From positions 310,001 through 374,000 of the forward strand of contig DASRDB010000009.1 of the NCBI GenBank assembly GCA_035652815.1: a stretch of 64,000 nt of DNA, written 5' to 3'. This stretch comes from DASRDB01 sp035652815 (lineage in GTDB: Bacteria > Chloroflexota > Ktedonobacteria > Ktedonobacterales > Ktedonobacteraceae). The notes under the pieces are model-generated. The model was not told the origin of the DNA. It ran no database searches and saw only the letters and a program-made list of their open reading frames with translations. Shown here piece by piece: positions 26,459 through 35,121 of this stretch. A program made the translations under genes and the position numbers. How positions within the stretch are numbered: the first letter of the stretch is position 1; each line of letters starts with the position of its first letter.

Positions 26459-28042
26459 TCAGGCCGATTTTCCGCTCTCGATGCGTGGAAAAATCACCTT
26501 TCCAGGATGGACGCTGCCCAGCGTCCGGCTGCCCCATGTTCCTTCGCTGGTCCAGGCTGCCGGGCGAATTTCACCCAGGCCAAGCTGCACTGCCATACGC
26601 TGAGCCGCATCTGGAATAAACGGCGACAGGTAAATGGTCAGCAGGCGCAGCGCTTCAGCCGATGTATATAGCACTGTGTTCAGTTCAGCAGCTTGCTCCG
26701 GCTGGCTGGCAAGCTTCCAGGGCTTGCTTTCCTCAAGGTAGCGGTTGGCGCGTCGCACCAGTGTCCAGATGGCTTGAAGCGCCTCTCCCGGATTCCAGGC
26801 CTCAAGCGCAGTCTCGGCATTTTGACGGGCTTGGGCGGCCACGCGCTGCACATCGCGCTCCCGGTCTCCGATGGGGCCAGGCGCGGGAATAGTCCCACTC
26901 CGATAGCGACCAATCATGCTGACAACGCGGTTCAACAGATTGCCCAGGTCTTTCGCCAGTTCGTCGTTGTAACTCTGAATCAGCCGGGTACGCGAAAAGT
27001 TCCCGTCTGAGGCGAACGAAAGGTTGCGCAACAGGTAATAGCGCACCGCATTCACGCCAAACTCATTCACCAGTTCAACAGGCTCGACGATATTGCCTGC
27101 CGTTTTTGAAATGCGCTGGCCTTCCAGGGTAAGAAAACCATGCACCGCTACCTGACGAGGCAGTGGCAGGCCAGCCGAGAGCAGCATGGCAGGCCAGTAG
27201 ATGCAATGAAACCGGATGATATCTTTTCCGATGACATGCGCGTCAGCGGGCCAGAAACGGGCAAACTGCGCCGGATTGTCCGGGAAACCAACCGCCGTAA
27301 GGTAGTTGGTCAGCGCGTCGAACCAGACGTAGATCACCTGGCTGGAATCGCCGGGCACAGGAATACCCCATGCCTCGTCGATACGGTTCGCCGGACGCGA
27401 CACGGCAAAATCCCGCAATCCCTGGCGAAGCGTGCCGAGAACTTCAGCGCGCCGCACATCCGGGACAATAAACTCAGGATGCTCCTGAATATACGCGAGC
27501 AAGCGGTCACTGTAACGGGTCAGCGCAAAGAAGTAATTCTCTTCTTCTATCCATTCCGGCTGCAAGGACGGATGATTGGGACACCTGCCCTCTACCAGTT
27601 CGTCGTCGCTGTAAAACGTGTTGCAGTTGGGACAATACCAGCCCGAATAGGTAGACCTGTAGATATCCCCTGCTGCCTGGGCGCGCCGGAACATCTCCTG
27701 CGAAGCGCGCACATGCCCCGGCTCGGTGGTACGAATCCAGCGATCATATGAGATGTCGAGCTTTTGCCAGGCTGCGCGAAAGGCCACATCCATGCGGTCT
27801 ATCCAGGTGGGTATATCGACGGAATGCGCACGCGCCGCCTTCACAACATGCTGGCTATTCTCATCAAGCCCGATGCTGAAGTAGGTCTCGCGGCCCTGCA
27901 AACGGTGATAGCGCGCTACTACGTCGGCGGCAACCTTTTCGAGCGAATGCCCGATATGAGGTTCCGCGTTGGGATAATCGATGGCGGTGGTAATATAATA
28001 GGTTTTTTTGTGTTCCTGTGAATTGTCTGCTCCATCTGTCAT
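26459..28042 (-). CDS. metG: Methionyl-tRNA synthetase
   Basis: Class I synthetase charging tRNA-Met, 527 residues (the short form without the C-terminal tRNA-binding appendix). HIGH motif in NAEPHIGHS, zinc-binding knuckle YCPNCNTFYSDDELVEGRC with PNHP, tRNA-editing-like linker, and KMSKS variant QRISKTAGN. The helical anticodon domain occupies the last about 170 residues. ATG at 28040-28042 follows caaggaggcatgat. A strong promoter and a leader of about 270 bases with an intrinsic terminator lie upstream (see separate entries), implying transcription attenuation. Confidence 0.95.
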   Translation of the reverse strand: MTDGADNSQEHKKTYYITTAIDYPNAEPHIGHSLEKVAADVVARYHRLQGRETYFSIGLDENSQHVVKAARAHSVDIPTWIDRMDVAFRAAWQKLDISYDRWIRTTEPGHVRASQEMFRRAQAAGDIYRSTYSGWYCPNCNTFYSDDELVEGRCPNHPSLQPEWIEEENYFFALTRYSDRLLAYIQEHPEFIVPDVRRAEVLGTLRQGLRDFAVSRPANRIDEAWGIPVPGDSSQVIYVWFDALTNYLTAVGFPDNPAQFARFWPADAHVIGKDIIRFHCIYWPAMLLSAGLPLPRQVAVHGFLTLEGQRISKTAGNIVEPVELVNEFGVNAVRYYLLRNLSFASDGNFSRTRLIQSYNDELAKDLGNLLNRVVSMIGRYRSGTIPAPGPIGDRERDVQRVAAQARQNAETALEAWNPGEALQAIWTLVRRANRYLEESKPWKLASQPEQAAELNTVLYTSAEALRLLTIYLSPFIPDAAQRMAVQLGLGEIRPAAWTSEGTWGSRTLGSVHPGKVIFPRIESGKSA

Positions 28043-28068
28043 ATCATGCCTCCTTGCTAAAGTTCGGG

Positions 28069-28107
28069 ATATAAAAAGAGGGGCGTAAGCCTGTCGCTTA
28101 CGCCCCT
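28069..28107 (-). terminator. Intrinsic terminator in the metG leader (attenuator)
   Basis: On the minus strand a hairpin with perfect 12-base arms (28096-28107 and 28079-28090; loop of 5) runs straight into a T-run (tctttttat). It sits about 30-65 bases upstream of the metG start and downstream of the metG promoter, so it must be conditionally bypassed. Confidence 0.8.
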
Positions 28108-28316
28108 GAAAACCTTTTGCCTCGTCTTAAAGCCGGTATTCATGTAGGAAGAGGATAGGTGCGTTGAGAGAACAGCGACAGACTATTGGATACTTCAATA
28201 AGCATCCAGTAAGCAAAGGTAGGCATCATGTCAACACAATAATGCTGTCGCTGCATGGAAAAGGCTATCCTTACAAAACAATAAAGGACACATCCAAAAA
28301 AGACTCGTGTATGAAA
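28108..28316 (-). promoter_or_regulatory. metG leader with mutually exclusive pairings
   Basis: Transcribed leader between promoter and terminator. The minus-strand segment CTGTCGCTG (28173-28181) can pair with CAGCGACAG upstream (28245-28253, 9 bp) or with AGCGACAG (28091-28098, 8 bp), which forms the loop and upper stem of the terminator. The two pairings exclude each other and would switch the terminator off or on. I do not find the T-box consensus, so the sensor class is unknown. Confidence 0.5.
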
Positions 28317-28345
28317 AATATACCTGCAACTTTGCTATTTGTCAA
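28317..28345 (-). promoter_or_regulatory. metG: metG promoter (sigma-70 type)
   Basis: On the minus strand TTGACA (28340-28345) and TATATT (28317-28322) are separated by exactly 17 bases. Transcription would start near 28310, giving a leader of about 270 bases before metG. Confidence 0.75.
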
Positions 28346-28401
28346 GCCATTTTTCTCTGGTGATTACCCCTAAGTTGGCAAGGCCAGATTGACGCAGCCG
28401 G

Positions 28402-28466
28402 AGATGCTTCGCTGCGCTCAGCATGACAGTCCTCGCCAGTGTCATGCTGAGCGCAGCGAAGCATCT
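28402..28466. repeat. Palindromic repeat, family C, copy 3
   Basis: Perfect 27-base inverted repeat (arms 28402-28428 and 28440-28466, 11-base loop) with core gcttcgctgcgctcagcatg, in the gap between the divergent metG and NYN-domain genes. It lies upstream of the metG promoter. Confidence 0.9.
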
Positions 28467-28651
28467 TACGTCACTTATGGGTAATCCCAGATTTATCTTT
28501 AGAAAAGGAACATACACCTGGGTAAAAAGTGATAAATGCAACTAATTTGTCTCATCCCCACTTTTAATAGGAAAGCGCTTGATGTTAGTTGCCTGTGGTT
28601 CTATTGTTCTAGCTTCTTCAAACAAAAATGAAGAGAAAGAGAGATTTGTGC

Positions 28652-29557
28652 ATGAAGGCTTCTTCCTCAATCCCGCGGCGTTCTGGTCTGTTCTCCACGT
28701 ATATTGATCTGGTGCTGGCAAAAGCAAACGGCCTGCTTTCCCGTCAGCCTGCTTTCTCCCCGGAATCCTTTTCTCCTGCGCTACAAGCGGCATCTGCCGA
28801 ACCTGTAGCGTTGTTGATCGATGGCGATAACATTTCTCCTGAGCTGATCGAGCCTATTCTGAGCGAAGCGCAAAAACTTGGCAAAGTCACAATTAAGCGC
28901 GTATATGGCGGCTGCAATTCGCTTTCACATAAGTGGTGCGATGTAGGTATGCAGCATGGCCTGAAGCAATTTCATCTACCACCGGCAAATAAGGGCAAGA
29001 ATGGAAATGCCAGCAAGTCAAAAAACGCGGCAGACATCGCCCTGACAGTGGACGCGATGTATCTGCTGCACCGGGGAGCATGCAAGCACTTCTGCATTGT
29101 CAGCAGTGATAGTGATTTTACGCCGCTCATTCATCACCTGCGCGAAGAGGGATGCCAGGTACTCGGCATCGGTGAGAAAAATAAATGCCCGCTCAGTTTG
29201 CAAAATGCCTGCACGCGCTTTATTACGCTCGATTCCCCTAATGAACACAATGCCTCTGAGAACGCTTCTGAGACAACTTCTTCTGAAGAACCTATTCCTA
29301 TTGAAGCTGCGCCTTCTCATCCAGCATCAATTTCTACCTTACTCAGAAAAGCATATGAAGATGCTTTGCGCGGGAAAGAAGGCGATTGGGTACTCATCTC
29401 AGCAATAGGATTGTCATTAAAAAAGGTGGCTCCCCAGTTCGATGTAAAACCCTACGCTAAAGACCTCACATCACTCATAGGTAAATATAACGAGGTGTTT
29501 GAGCTTCACCAGCGTTCTAATGGTCATTGGGAGATGCGATTGAAAAAGGCCTCGTAA
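28652..29557 (+). CDS. NYN-domain protein with C-terminal OST-HTH/LOTUS-like domain
   Basis: 301 residues. Residues about 50-195 form a PIN-like NYN ribonuclease fold of the LabA/Limkain-b1 group: ALLIDGDNIS (first Asp), KSKNAADIALTVDAMYLL, and IVSSDSDFTPLIHHLREEG with its acidic pair. An acidic Ser/Glu-rich linker is followed by about 75 residues (ISTLLRKAYEDALRG...WVLISAIGLSLKKVAPQFD) that resemble the OST-HTH RNA-binding domain. Likely an RNA-cleaving or RNA-binding protein. An in-frame ATG 24 bases upstream lacks a ribosome site; the chosen ATG follows gagaaagagag. Confidence 0.85.
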   Translation: MKASSSIPRRSGLFSTYIDLVLAKANGLLSRQPAFSPESFSPALQAASAEPVALLIDGDNISPELIEPILSEAQKLGKVTIKRVYGGCNSLSHKWCDVGMQHGLKQFHLPPANKGKNGNASKSKNAADIALTVDAMYLLHRGACKHFCIVSSDSDFTPLIHHLREEGCQVLGIGEKNKCPLSLQNACTRFITLDSPNEHNASENASETTSSEEPIPIEAAPSHPASISTLLRKAYEDALRGKEGDWVLISAIGLSLKKVAPQFDVKPYAKDLTSLIGKYNEVFELHQRSNGHWEMRLKKAS

Positions 29558-29566
29558 GGGCGGAAT

Positions 29567-29607
29567 AAGGTGGGAGCCTCTTGAAAAAGGCTCCCACCTT
29601 GCTTTTA
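29567..29607 (+). terminator. Intrinsic terminator after the NYN-domain gene
   Basis: Perfect 12-base arms aaggtgggagcc (29567-29578) and ggctcccacctt (29589-29600) with a 10-base loop, followed by gctttta. It lies between convergent genes and may work on both strands. Confidence 0.8.
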
Positions 29608-29614
29608 CATACAG

Positions 29615-31081
29615 TTAAATGCCAGGCCCACCCGTCTGTGTAGCAATCGACGTATGATCGCAGGAAGACGTGTTGGACGAGGAAGAGGTGCAGTTAGCGC
29701 TGGCAGGCGGATTATTTGGATCGTTCGTGTACTGGTCATCGCTGTACACAATTGAGGCCAGGCCTGTCAGGGGATTGGCGGCCACGCCAAAGTCGTCGTA
29801 GAGGTCGCGATTGCCTGTACAGGTCACACCGCCCTCGCAAACGCCGCCATAGTGAACAATAGGAGTAGCGCGTACCTGTGTAAAGGAACTGCCCGAGGTT
29901 GTCGCGTGCAAATTCTGCGCAAAGTACACATACCAGGAAGCGGTAGACGGGTAGTTGTCGGGCGGATTGACGCCATCATAATACGAAGTGCCGTACCAGA
30001 CGATATCCAGATGCCCGGCATTGTTCGCGACACTCCACGGGAAAATGGCGGTATTGGCCGGACTCCTGTTCACCTGCACAGGACTCGACCATGTCCGCCC
30101 ATGATTAGTCGAATAGCTGTAGTAAATGTTGTGATTGTCGCAGTACACGGAATAGACGTTGCCAGCCCTGTCGATGCTGACGTTCACAAACTGGTGTCCA
30201 TAGCTGACGGTTACATTGGGGTTAGAGTAGACCTTGTAGTCGGTAAAGGTCTTGCCGCCATCGGTAGAGACGGCCATCCAAACGTCATGAAAACCGCAGG
30301 TACCTTGCTGATCACAGACGGTTTCGCCAGCGTTATCGATGCCGCTGAAGGTCTGGTAAATGATGTGGTTATTCGGATCAATCATCAAGTTGCCGATTTC
30401 GTTATTTTGCGCCAGCCACTTATGATTGTTGTCGAAAGCAAAACCGAGCTGGGTGAAGGTCGTACCGGCATCAAAGCTGCAATCGACATCGATGTTAAAG
30501 GTCGCCACATCATGATAGGAAATGCAGACCTTTGAAGCGCCATCGGCGGCAATCCACTCCCGGTCGTCGCCTGGAATGGTGGCGCTGGTCGGGTTGAGCT
30601 TCCAGGTTTTGCCGCCATCTACGCTGGTGCTGACATCGACATTGGCCAGATTCAGGCTGGCGACATAGACGTTGTACAGGCCATTGGCATTCTTCACGGG
30701 CGCAACCGCAAGGTCGGTATCACCGCCGCCCGGCGCGAAAGGAGACCCGTTGGAAACCGAATCCGGCGAAGGAAGCGTTACATAGCTTTTCCCGCCTGTA
30801 CTCGATTTCCAGGCATCGGTCCCGGCACCCAGTCCATTCTCCGAACTGGCATAGAAATTACCTGCTTTGTCGGCGCGGATAGCAGGCTCGGCAGCGTTGT
30901 TGGCGCAGGTGCCACTGCTGTTTGGGCACGTCGTACCAACTGTAGCGCTCAGTTCAAAGTTCTTGAACGTGAAAGTGGAAGCTGCTGCGGCCCTTGAAGG
31001 AAACATGACAAACGCGCTCGCAATGAGCAGTAGTACAAAAAATACTCCCAGGAATGCATAAACACGGCGCTGACTGAGCAT
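29615..31081 (-). CDS. Secreted BNR/Asp-box (sialidase-like fold) protein
   Basis: 488 residues with an N-terminal signal peptide (SQRRVYAFLGVFFVLLLIAS, cleavage after ...SRAAAA). Several Asp-box-like motifs appear: SVDGGKTW, STDGGKTF, STNHGRTWSSPV, SSTGGKSY, indicating a beta-propeller of the sialidase/BNR class. Catalytic residues of a true sialidase (Arg triad, FRIP) are not evident, so enzymatic activity is uncertain. ATG at 31079-31081 follows gcaaggaggagtt; a 132-base in-frame extension upstream has no ribosome site. Exported, possibly surface-bound or carbohydrate-binding. Confidence 0.85.
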   Translation of the reverse strand: MLSQRRVYAFLGVFFVLLLIASAFVMFPSRAAAASTFTFKNFELSATVGTTCPNSSGTCANNAAEPAIRADKAGNFYASSENGLGAGTDAWKSSTGGKSYVTLPSPDSVSNGSPFAPGGGDTDLAVAPVKNANGLYNVYVASLNLANVDVSTSVDGGKTWKLNPTSATIPGDDREWIAADGASKVCISYHDVATFNIDVDCSFDAGTTFTQLGFAFDNNHKWLAQNNEIGNLMIDPNNHIIYQTFSGIDNAGETVCDQQGTCGFHDVWMAVSTDGGKTFTDYKVYSNPNVTVSYGHQFVNVSIDRAGNVYSVYCDNHNIYYSYSTNHGRTWSSPVQVNRSPANTAIFPWSVANNAGHLDIVWYGTSYYDGVNPPDNYPSTASWYVYFAQNLHATTSGSSFTQVRATPIVHYGGVCEGGVTCTGNRDLYDDFGVAANPLTGLASIVYSDDQYTNDPNNPPASANCTSSSSNTSSCDHTSIATQTGGPGI

Positions 31082-31412
31082 AACTCCTCCTTGCTCTGCA
31101 CTGAGAACTATAGGACGAACTACTGATTGCTCAGGGGAACAGGCGGGGAAAGACGCGTGAAAAACATGTGACGCATAATGTATCCTTTTGAGGATACATA
31201 CCCCTATCCGCAATGATTGTTCCCCTTGTTCATTTACACGATAGAAATAGATGATTAGATTGTCTGGATATCAAACAAAATAAAGTGCAAGCTGACAGTA
31301 TTAAAGGAATAGACAGCAGCAAATGGACTACATGGAGCGCTAGACTACCATATATTGCTCGAAGGTTGTATAGTTATCGAGTAGAACAAGGCTTTGAAGA
31401 GGAGTTCGTTCG
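31082..31412. other. Intergenic region between divergent genes
   Basis: 331 AT-rich bases separating the secreted BNR protein gene and the zinc-ribbon membrane protein gene. It must hold both promoters; I cannot define either with confidence. Confidence 0.35.
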
Positions 31413-32303
31413 ATGAGCATGGTATTTTGTGGTAATTGTGGCTATCGTTTGAGCGCAGGGGATCAGGTCTGCCCGCAGTGTGGCACCCCCGCTGATCCCG
31501 ATTTGCTTCCCACCCAGGAAAACCCGGATCAGCCTACGATGGCCTCAAATTCATTATATCCACCCGAGGATGCACCCACCCAGGTAAAAATGCAGCCCCC
31601 ACAAGAGCCGCTTATTCTCGCGCCACAGGATGCCTATGAGCCGGATGCGCCAACACGGGCAGTTCAGCGGCCATCTGCCAGCCAGCCCGGATTTGGCGTT
31701 CAACCAGGCCGCTATCCGCCAGCCAGTCCGCTTCCATCCAGAACATCCTATCCCAATTATCCTCCGGTTGGCTATCCAGGCGTTGCGCCGCAGGCAGCCT
31801 ATCCCACCACGCCTGCTGGCTATGACCCTGCTGCCGAGGCGGCGCGGCGTACCGGGCATACCGGGCGCATTGTGGGGCTGATCTTCATCCTGCTTGGCCT
31901 GCTGCTGATTATCGCGGCAATGGCGGTTTTCCTGTTTACGCACCATACGACTAACACTCCCACGCCTTCTCAACAGGCTCAGGCTCTCATCCAGCAATAC
32001 TACGATGACATCAACCAGCACAACTACCAGGCGGCCTATGCGCTGTTGAGCAGCAGCTTTCAGCAGAGCCAGCCCTACAACAATTTCACCAGTGGCTACA
32101 GCCACACACTGCACGACGACATCACCTTTGATAGCATCACCGAGCAGGCAGATGGCACAGTCAAAGTCGATATCACGATTCACGCGAGTGAAAGCCCTGC
32201 ATCAGGGAAAGGCACGCAAAACAGCACCTATAAGGGAAGTTATAGCGTAGGGCAAGAAAACGGCTCCTGGAAAATTCTGAGCGGGACGTTTCAAAAGGTC
32301 TGA
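31413..32303 (+). CDS. Zinc-ribbon, Pro-rich, single-pass membrane protein
   Basis: 296 residues, function unknown. Zinc ribbon CGNCGYRLSAGDQVCPQCG at residues 6-24, a Pro/Gln/Tyr-rich low-complexity linker to about residue 145, one transmembrane helix (IVGLIFILLGLLLIIAAMAV), then an extracytoplasmic domain of about 110 residues (ALIQQYYDDINQHNYQAAYA...NGSWKILSGTF) of the NTF2-like/DUF4878 style. The start follows gaagaggagttcgttcg. Zinc-ribbon plus helix plus small outer domain is a common architecture in these bacteria. It is followed 63 bases later by another single-pass protein, perhaps an operon. Confidence 0.8.
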   Translation: MSMVFCGNCGYRLSAGDQVCPQCGTPADPDLLPTQENPDQPTMASNSLYPPEDAPTQVKMQPPQEPLILAPQDAYEPDAPTRAVQRPSASQPGFGVQPGRYPPASPLPSRTSYPNYPPVGYPGVAPQAAYPTTPAGYDPAAEAARRTGHTGRIVGLIFILLGLLLIIAAMAVFLFTHHTTNTPTPSQQAQALIQQYYDDINQHNYQAAYALLSSSFQQSQPYNNFTSGYSHTLHDDITFDSITEQADGTVKVDITIHASESPASGKGTQNSTYKGSYSVGQENGSWKILSGTFQKV

Positions 32304-32366
32304 TCTCATTTCTTCCCCCTCTGTAGAATGAGAAGAGACAACCATTCTTCTAGAGGATCAGGGAAG

Positions 32367-33803
32367 ATGATGAAGACGACAACACCAAAGGATTCCAGTC
32401 AAACTAGCGGTGGCACACGCCGACTCCCTCTTTATATACCGCCGCATCCCGAAAAACTGCAAGCGGCGATTCAGGCGGCGAAAGCGCAACAGCAGCAACA
32501 GACTCCTGCACAGGTAGACAAGGGAAGTAACCCGAAGCCACCTGTTGGGGCGAACCGCAAGACACCCGCAAGGGGTGTCTCTACGCCCTGTCCTATGTGT
32601 AGAGACACCCCTTGCGGGTGTCTTGCGGCCCACCCCTCACGCCAAAACGTCGCGCTCCCCAGGAAAAAAACACCAGCATTGCTTACCCTGGCTCTCTGTT
32701 TGCTGGCCCTGATCGCGCTCGTACATCTTATCGTCGTAGCCATTATGCCAGCAAACTCCACTACAAACACACCCACTGATTGCAATGGGCTGCTTCACAC
32801 GACCGATTATACGCAGGCGGTACATCTGCAGGCGCAAACGGAGCAGATGGGCGCGGTGGAAGTATTCAAACAGCTTGCCGGAGGTAAACCTGCCGCGCTG
32901 GTACAGGTCAATCACAATGACACGCAACATACGCTGGATGTCTACGTGTTCGGCTGCATCAAGCAACAACCTGAGCCCCGGCTGCTTCCCCTATTCACGC
33001 GGCGCGGACTGGCGCAGGGCATGGCCGAGGTGAGCCAGGCCAATACGCTCATTATCAGCTCCGTTGACCCGAATATTTCAGCCGAGGAAAGCGCGTTTTT
33101 GCAGCCACTTCAGCAAAATGTCTATCAGGAGTTTGCCTGGCAGCATGGTCAATTTCAGCAGGTGGCCTTTCCCGGCCTCTATCCGGTTGCCAGCCGCGCG
33201 GAAGCCCAGGCCATGCAGCAGGAGTCCGATGCAGGACAGGCCATGCCCTGGAAAGACCCGCTTGCCACAGCGGAACAACTCGCGTATGACATCTTCAAAT
33301 GGCCGTCGAGCAATTCGCAGGACGGTGTCATCAGCAACGACGGAACAACAGCGCAGGTGCAACTGGTGCAGACCAACCCTCACATGGTCGTACAGGTCAC
33401 GCTGAAACGGCTAATTCGACAGGATAGCAAGGGCCTCTGGTTCGTGGTCAGCGCACACACACAGGGCATTACCGTTGGCATTAATGATCAAAACTTTGCC
33501 GCTCTGCCGCTCAACTCGACGGAAACGCCGTTTGTGAAATCTACTTTCACGCTGCATGGGGCAAGCGCGCTGGCGGATGGACAGACAAGCACCACACTCT
33601 TCGATCATACGCTAACACCGATTTCGACTGCCAATAATGTCCCCTTGCAGGTAAACAGCGATGGCACATACAGCGGCACCATCTCCTATGCGAATATCGC
33701 GCCTGGACAACAAGGGTTGTTGTTAATCCAATCCCTACCCACTGCGGCCAATAGCAATGTAGAGGATGGACAGTTGTTACTGGTTGGAATTATTCTGCAG
33801 TAG
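32367..33803 (+). CDS. Single-pass membrane protein of unknown function with an in-frame palindromic repeat
   Basis: About 478 residues. A Gln/Pro-rich cytoplasmic N-terminus, one transmembrane helix (TPALLTLALCLLALIALVHL, then IVVAIM) near residue 115, and a large extracytoplasmic region without a recognised motif. A 74-base family A palindrome (32555-32628) lies inside the cytoplasmic linker and is translated as KTPARGVSTPCPMCRDTPCG; the frame is kept. The stop codon TAG at 33801-33803 also falls in a second, partial repeat copy. The start is uncertain: ATG at 32367 or 32370 follows agaggatcaggga, and an earlier ATG at 32328 has no good ribosome site. Confidence 0.75.
   Translation: MMKTTTPKDSSQTSGGTRRLPLYIPPHPEKLQAAIQAAKAQQQQQTPAQVDKGSNPKPPVGANRKTPARGVSTPCPMCRDTPCGCLAAHPSRQNVALPRKKTPALLTLALCLLALIALVHLIVVAIMPANSTTNTPTDCNGLLHTTDYTQAVHLQAQTEQMGAVEVFKQLAGGKPAALVQVNHNDTQHTLDVYVFGCIKQQPEPRLLPLFTRRGLAQGMAEVSQANTLIISSVDPNISAEESAFLQPLQQNVYQEFAWQHGQFQQVAFPGLYPVASRAEAQAMQQESDAGQAMPWKDPLATAEQLAYDIFKWPSSNSQDGVISNDGTTAQVQLVQTNPHMVVQVTLKRLIRQDSKGLWFVVSAHTQGITVGINDQNFAALPLNSTETPFVKSTFTLHGASALADGQTSTTLFDHTLTPISTANNVPLQVNSDGTYSGTISYANIAPGQQGLLLIQSLPTAANSNVEDGQLLLVGIILQ
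32555..32628. repeat. Palindromic repeat, family A, copy 3, inside a coding sequence
   Basis: Perfect inverted repeat with 30-base arms (32555-32584, 32599-32628) and a 14-base loop. It is a typical family A copy but sits in frame in the gene at 32367-33803. Confidence 0.9.
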
Positions 33804-33827
33804 AGACATCCCCTTACGGGTATCTTC
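33800..33827. repeat. Half copy of family A repeat
   Basis: A single arm, gtagagacatccccttacgg and following bases, diverged from the other copies and without its partner arm. It supplies the TAG stop of the preceding gene. Confidence 0.7.
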
Positions 33828-33844
33828 GGGCTTCTCATGAACAG

Positions 33845-33920
33845 AAAACCAGGGCAACCGCGAGGGTCGCCCCTACCGGGCGGTTTGGGTAGGGGCGACC
33901 CTCGCGGTCGCCCTGGTTTT
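33845..33920. repeat. Palindromic repeat, family B
   Basis: Inverted repeat with 33-base arms (33845-33877, 33888-33920), one mismatch and a 10-base loop; core gcgaccctcgcggtcgccct. Its sequence is distinct from families A and C. It lies between a membrane-protein gene and prfB. Confidence 0.88.
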
Positions 33921-33966
33921 ACAGTAGAGGTGCAAATCGGCCCCAAACGTGTTACAATACGCAGGT

Positions 33967-35080
33967 ATGAGTGAATTAACCAACCAGATCGAACGCCTGC
34001 AAAGCCGCGTCCATGAAACTATGGTGCGTCTTTGACCTGGCGGGCAAGAAACAACAAATAGAAGCATTAGAGGCGGAAAGCCTGGCCGAGGACTTCTGGT
34101 CGGATAATCGTCGGGCGCAATCGCACATGCAACAGTTGACAGCATTGCGCGACGAGGTGACGACCTGGGAGAACATTGCCCAGCAACTCGAAGATTTACA
34201 TGGAATTGCCGGATTGTTAGAGGAGGAACCGGACGAAGAGTTGCAAGCCGAAGTTGAACGCTCGCTGATCGCCATCGAACAGGACATCGAAAAATTAGAG
34301 TTCGCGCTGATGCTCAACGGCGAGCATGACCAGCGCGATGCCATTATGAGCATTCACGCGGGAAGCGGCGGCGTTGATGCCCAGGATTGGGCGGAGATGC
34401 TGTTTCGTATGTACATGCGTTGGGCCGAGAGCCATCATTTCCGCACCGAGGTCTACGAATATAACGAGGGTGAGGAAGCTGGTATCAAAAGCGTCACCAT
34501 CGAGATTCGCGGGCGCTACGCCTATGGCTACCTGCGCTCGGAGATCGGCACGCACCGTCTGATTCGCCTCTCGCCGTTTGACGCCGCGCATCGCCGCCAT
34601 ACCTCATTCGCCAAAGTCGAGGTATTGCCCGATATCGAGGAAGCCATCGAAATCAACATCCGGCCTGAAGATATCGAGGTGGATACCTATCGCTCGACAG
34701 GAGCAGGCGGCCAGCACGTCAACAAAACGGACTCGGCTGTACGCATCAGGCACCTGCCAACAGGCATCGTCGTGACCTGCCAGAACGAACGCTCGCAGAT
34801 TCAGAATCGCGAGGTTGCCATGCGGCTGCTGAAGGTGCGTCTCTATGAGCGAGAGCTGAAGCGGCGCGAAGAGGAGACGGCAAAGCTGAAAGGCGAATTT
34901 GTGCAGGCTGATTTCGGCACGCAGATTCGCACGGTGACAATCCACCCGTACAATATCGTCAAAGATCATCGCACCAACTACGAGACCAGCGATACCGAGG
35001 GCTACTTAAATGGTGACGTTGATCCATTCATTTTTGCCTACTTGCAGATGAAAGCCGGAGGGGTGGCAACGGGCGCATAA
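33967..35080 (+). CDS. prfB: Peptide chain release factor 2, with programmed +1 frameshift
   Basis: Releases polypeptides at UGA and UAA. The zero frame starts ATG at 33967 (MSELTNQIERLQSRVHETMV) and meets an in-frame TGA at 34033-34035 inside cgt-ctt-tga-c; a +1 slip at CTT gives ...RLDLAGKKQQ and a 370-residue product. The SPF anticodon-like tripeptide (RLSPFDAAHRRHTSF) and the catalytic GGQ loop (STGAGGQHVNKTDSAVR) are intact. Low RF2 favours the slip, so expression is self-controlled. A TACAAT box at 33953-33958 is only 8 bases before the ATG and no ribosome site is visible, so the mRNA may be leaderless. Confidence 0.93.
34030..34036 (+). promoter_or_regulatory. prfB: prfB +1 frameshift site
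   Basis: cttTGAc: slippery CTT codon followed by UGA-C, the standard RF2 recoding site. The upstream Shine-Dalgarno-like stimulator is weak here (atggtg instead of a clear aggggg). Confidence 0.9.
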
Positions 35081-35121
35081 TCACGGTCAAGCTCGTTTTT
35101 AGAAAGAAAGGCTGCAGCCCG

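Noticed and set aside
28108..28316. T-box riboswitch upstream of metG
   Set aside because: Neither the AGGGTGG-ACCGCG sequence nor the TGGNACC bulge is present in the leader.
29615..31081. True sialidase
   Set aside because: Asp-boxes are present but the catalytic Arg triad and FRIP motif are not evident.
33967..34035. Frameshift mutation or sequencing error in prfB
   Set aside because: The position and sequence cttTGAc are exactly those of the programmed RF2 recoding site.
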